Assembly (NCBI GenBank): GCA_002327405.1 | Contig: DCVO01000036.1 | Location: forward strand, 1,293-16,940 | Direction of reading: 5' to 3' | Source: Thiobacillus sp. UBA2186 | Lineage (GTDB): Bacteria > Pseudomonadota > Gammaproteobacteria > Burkholderiales > Thiobacillaceae | Length of the DNA stretch: 15,648 bases | Shown here: piece by piece, positions 13,274 to 15,648 of the stretch | How positions within the stretch are numbered: the stretch's first letter is position 1 | Layout: the number at the start of each line of letters is the position of its first letter | The notes under the pieces: model-generated | What the model saw: only the letters and a program-made list of their open reading frames with translations | Told to the model about the DNA's origin: nothing | Databases searched by the model: none | Position numbers and translations under genes: made by a program

Positions 13274-13705
13274 CTATTTCTTCGGGCGGTACGGGCAGGG
13301 ATCCTTGACGCAGTCCACGTAGATCTGCAGGGAATGGTCGTGGATTTCGAAGCCGCGCGATTCGGCGATCTTCCTCTGGCGCTTCTCGATTTCCGCGTCG
13401 TAAAACTCTTCCACGCGACCGCATTGCAGGCATACCAGATGGTCGTGGTGCTCGCCCTGGTTGAGTTCGAACACCGCCTTGTCGCTGTCGAAATGGTGGC
13501 GCATCAGCAGGCCGGCCTGCTCGAACTGGGTCAGTACCCGGTAGACCGTGGCCAGGCCGATGTCCTGGCCTTCATCCTTGAGCAGCGAATAGACCTCTTC
13601 CGCCGTCATGTGGCGTTTGTTGCTGTGCTCGAACAGGTCCAGGATTTTCAGCCTGGGCAGGGTAGCCTTGAGCCCGATGCTCTTGAGATCGCTGGGGTGG
13701 CTCAT
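13274..13705 (-). CDS. fur: Ferric uptake regulator Fur
   Basis: Fur is an iron-sensing repressor that blocks iron-uptake genes when loaded with ferrous iron. The 143-residue product has the N-terminal winged helix (LKATLPRLKIL, HMTAEEVYSLL, IGLATVYRVLTQFE), the metal-binding HHDH at 86-89, and the Cys pairs C92/C95 and C132/C137. The second in-frame ATG at 13705 is chosen because GGAG lies six bases upstream and MSHPSDLKS matches the usual family start; the ATG at 13717 would add four residues. It diverges from bamE, and a palindromic -10 region lies between them. The stop codon directly abuts the CTGACCC array. Confidence 0.97.
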   Translation of the reverse strand: MSHPSDLKSIGLKATLPRLKILDLFEHSNKRHMTAEEVYSLLKDEGQDIGLATVYRVLTQFEQAGLLMRHHFDSDKAVFELNQGEHHDHLVCLQCGRVEEFYDAEIEKRQRKIAESRGFEIHDHSLQIYVDCVKDPCPYRPKK

Positions 13706-13735
13706 GCATGACTCCATAAACGAGTGTGAATCTCA

Positions 13736-13746
13736 GTTATGATAAC
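13736..13746. promoter_or_regulatory. Palindromic shared -10 region (GTTATGATAAC) between fur and bamE
   Basis: The 11-base sequence is perfectly symmetric around its central base. It holds TATGAT on the plus strand for bamE and TATCAT on the minus strand for fur, each one mismatch from TATAAT. The TGATAA half resembles part of a Fur box, so iron-dependent autoregulation is possible but the full 19-base site is not present. Confidence 0.5.
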
Positions 13747-13776
13747 GCTTTTGCGACTTCTGCCTGGAGTAGATAG

Positions 13777-14991
13777 TTGAAAGTCCTGCGTCTTGTTCCG
13801 CTCGCCCTCGTCCTGGCGGCGTGCTCTTCGGTAAATGTTCCGTTGTCGCCCTATCGCATCGATGTGCAGCAGGGCAATGCCCTGGAGCAGGAATCGGTCG
13901 AGAAGCTCAAGCTCGGCCTTAGCCGTTCGCAGGTGCGCTTTCTGCTGGGCACGCCGCTGCTGGTCGACCCCTTCCACGGCAATCGCTGGGACTATGTCTA
14001 CAACTTCCGCAAGGCCGGCAAGCTGACCGAAGAGCGCCGGCTGGCGCTGTTGTTCGAAGGCGATGTGCTGGTGCGCATCGAGGCGGAGGGGCTGGCGCTC
14101 AATAGCGGCCAGCCTGAGGTCAAGCCGGCTGAGACGGAAAAGACGCTGGAAAAACGCACCGAGCAGCCGAAAGCCGCCGTCGAAACGGCGCCTGTCGCTG
14201 CTGTGCAGCCGCTTGAGAACGCCCAACCCCTGCAACTCGTAGCGGCACCCGCTGCCGAACCGGCGGCCAAGCCTGTCGGGTCTCCGTCCAAGCCGGCAGA
14301 ACCCGCGGTGGCACAGCCGGCCACCGCGCCGACGGCAAATGCGAAACCCGCGCAGCCCGCGCCTGAGCCCGTCAGCGAGGCGGCAACCAGGCCCGTGCAA
14401 GCGGTGGCAGCGAATTCTGCGCCGGTTGAGGCAAGCGGCGCGAACAGCCCGGAGAAAACTTCCATCGTCCCGCCTCTTCGCGCGGATCAGGCGCAGCCCC
14501 CGCAGCAGGGCAAGCCGGCCATGGTCGCCGCGACGGCGCCCGAGCCCGTGGCCTTGCAGGCGGAAGCCAATGTGGAAGCCATCAAGCCTGATGTCATGCC
14601 CGAGTTTCCCAACGCCACGCCTGCCGATACGCCGGAAGGCCAGCTCATGGCGGCACTGAATGCCTGGGCCGAGGCCTGGCGCACGCGCAACGAGGAAGCC
14701 TATCTCGCGGCCTATGCGGCAAGCTTCCGCCCTGAAGACGGACAGACCAGGGAACAATGGGAGAAACGCCGCCGCCTGCTGCTGGGGGTTTCGCGCAACA
14801 TCGACCTGCAAATCGACGGTGTGGCCACCGAGTCCATGAAGGAGGAGCGTGCGCAAGTCAGTTTCCGCCAGTTCTACCGTTCCGACAGCTATCGGGATGC
14901 CGTCATCAAACAGCTGAAATTCGTGCGCGTGGATGGCCAGTGGCTGATCGAGGAGGAAAAGGTCCTCGCACAGATCAAGGGAAATAAATGA
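13777..14991 (+). CDS. bamE: Outer-membrane assembly lipoprotein BamE with added NTF2-like C-terminal domain
   Basis: The 404-residue protein is far longer than typical BamE, about 110-180 residues. A lipoprotein signal ends at L13-A-A-C16. The BamE domain follows, with YRIDVQQGN at 26-34, LKLGLSRSQVRFLLGTP near 45-60 and the DPFH, WDYVYNF and LFEGD segments up to about residue 105. Residues 110-285 are an Ala/Pro/Glu-rich, probably disordered linker. Residues 286-404 look like an NTF2/SnoaL-like fold of the type at the C-terminus of Cds6-like proteins (W-x-x-AWR near 297-302, YLAAYAASF, FRQFYRSD, K-L-F, GQWLI). The TTG start has GGAG seven bases upstream. BamE helps insert beta-barrel proteins in the outer membrane. 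The stop overlaps the dapB start. The BamE call is firm; the added domain's role is unknown. Confidence 0.9.
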   Translation: MKVLRLVPLALVLAACSSVNVPLSPYRIDVQQGNALEQESVEKLKLGLSRSQVRFLLGTPLLVDPFHGNRWDYVYNFRKAGKLTEERRLALLFEGDVLVRIEAEGLALNSGQPEVKPAETEKTLEKRTEQPKAAVETAPVAAVQPLENAQPLQLVAAPAAEPAAKPVGSPSKPAEPAVAQPATAPTANAKPAQPAPEPVSEAATRPVQAVAANSAPVEASGANSPEKTSIVPPLRADQAQPPQQGKPAMVAATAPEPVALQAEANVEAIKPDVMPEFPNATPADTPEGQLMAALNAWAEAWRTRNEEAYLAAYAASFRPEDGQTREQWEKRRRLLLGVSRNIDLQIDGVATESMKEERAQVSFRQFYRSDSYRDAVIKQLKFVRVDGQWLIEEEKVLAQIKGNK

Positions 14992-15648
14992 GTGTCCTCA
15001 AGACAGTCATTGCAGGGGTTTCCGGCCGCATGGGCCGAGCCTTGCTGGAAGCGGTCGCGGCCGATCCGGGCTGTGCGCTGCATGGGGCATTGGACCGCGC
15101 CGGCAGCCGTGCCGTGGGACAGGATGCGGGCATCTACACCGGCGGCCATGCCGGCGTGACCATTACCGACCAGACTGCGGCGGCGCTCGCAGATGCGGAC
15201 GTGCTGGTGGACTTCACCCGCCCCGAAGCGACGTTCGCCTACATTGATGCCTGCCGCAAGGCCGGGGTCAAGCTGATCATCGGCACCACCGGCTTCGATG
15301 CGGCGGGCAAGGCCGCCATCGAGGAAGCGGCCGGGGATATCGGCATCGTCTTCGCACCCAATTTCAGCGTGGGCGTGAACCTGTTGATGAAATTGGCGGA
15401 GACGGCCGCGAGCGTGCTCTCGGAAGGCTACGACATCGAAATCGTCGAGGCGCATCACCGCCACAAGGTGGATGCGCCTTCCGGCACGGCGCTCGGCATC
15501 GGCCAGGCGGTGGCCGGCGCCTTGGGGCGCGACCTCAAGACCTGCGCCGTCTACGGCCGCGAAGGCGTGACCGGCGAGCGCAAGCCCGAGACCATCGGCT
15601 TCGCCACGGTGCGCGGCGGCGATATCGTCGGCGACCACACCCTGCTGT
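14988..15648 (+). CDS. dapB: 4-hydroxy-tetrahydrodipicolinate reductase (C-terminus beyond window)
   Basis: DapB reduces the dihydrodipicolinate precursor in the diaminopimelate/lysine pathway using NAD(P)H. The visible 220 codons include the nucleotide-binding GVSGRMGR at 10-17, VLVDFTRPEAT, IIGTTGFD, the APNFSVGVNLL segment and the catalytic EAHHRHKVDAPSGTA motif, then GREGVTGER and the TVRGGDIVGDHT element. About 50 residues are missing at the window end. The ATG overlaps the bamE stop (ATGA), so the two are translationally coupled. The fur-bamE-dapB order is common in betaproteobacteria. Confidence 0.98.
   Translation, partial: MSVLKTVIAGVSGRMGRALLEAVAADPGCALHGALDRAGSRAVGQDAGIYTGGHAGVTITDQTAAALADADVLVDFTRPEATFAYIDACRKAGVKLIIGTTGFDAAGKAAIEEAAGDIGIVFAPNFSVGVNLLMKLAETAASVLSEGYDIEIVEAHHRHKVDAPSGTALGIGQAVAGALGRDLKTCAVYGREGVTGERKPETIGFATVRGGDIVGDHTLL

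Noticed and set aside
13702..14856. A 384-codon minus-strand frame opposite bamE
   Set aside because: It is complementary to the BamE coding sequence and its Ala/Pro-rich linker, giving Arg/Gly/Leu-rich sequence without a known domain. Lipoprotein signal, BamE motifs and coupling to dapB support the plus strand.

Overview
The window is a dense stretch of bacterial chromosome with high GC content by eye. Gene content and order point to a betaproteobacterium. The pairing aat-bpt, the run hrcA/nadK-recN and the block fur/bamE-dapB are arrangements typical of that class. A flavocytochrome c sulfide dehydrogenase pair (fccA-fccB) suggests a sulfur-oxidising lineage such as the Nitrosomonadales sulfur oxidisers; that placement is inference. 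No rRNA, tRNA, CRISPR array, IS element or phage gene was recognised, and no stretch over 300 bases lacks a gene.

Layout. (1) 1-2127, minus: a ccoI/fixI-type copper P-type ATPase, cut by the window edge inside its GDG hinge motif. (2) 2187-6418, plus: a tight six-gene run of aat, bpt, a lipoprotein metalloprotease, thyA, folA and a VOC-domain protein. The first five are separated by 10 bases or fewer or overlap. It joins N-degron tagging enzymes to thymidylate and folate metabolism. The last protein appears to be a chimera of a VOC domain and a DUF924 tail. (3) 6430-9374, minus: hemH, then fccA-fccB, closed by a strong terminator. The long fccA leader contains several dyad symmetries. (4) 9375-9538: an imperfect inverted repeat with an internal 9-base period fills the hemH-hrcA gap. 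(5) 9539-13197: hrcA (minus) diverges from nadK-recN (plus), with the two -10 boxes six bases apart. (6) 13217-13272: eight perfect copies of a 7-base repeat lie between the convergent recN and fur. (7) 13274-15648: fur (minus) diverges from bamE-dapB (plus). The bamE product carries a long Ala/Pro-rich linker and an added NTF2-like domain; dapB is cut by the window end.

Most genes are housekeeping. The unusual signals are the two composite proteins (VOC-DUF924 and BamE-NTF2-like), and three different 7-base tandem arrays at gene boundaries, one translated as the N-terminus of dihydrofolate reductase and one containing the recN stop codon. Others are the 9-base-period inverted repeat, apparently leaderless starts for aat and nadK, and an FccB signal peptide that is both Tat-like and lipobox-bearing. 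I did not find a clear new multi-gene system. Promoter, operator and G-quadruplex statements are read from sequence only.
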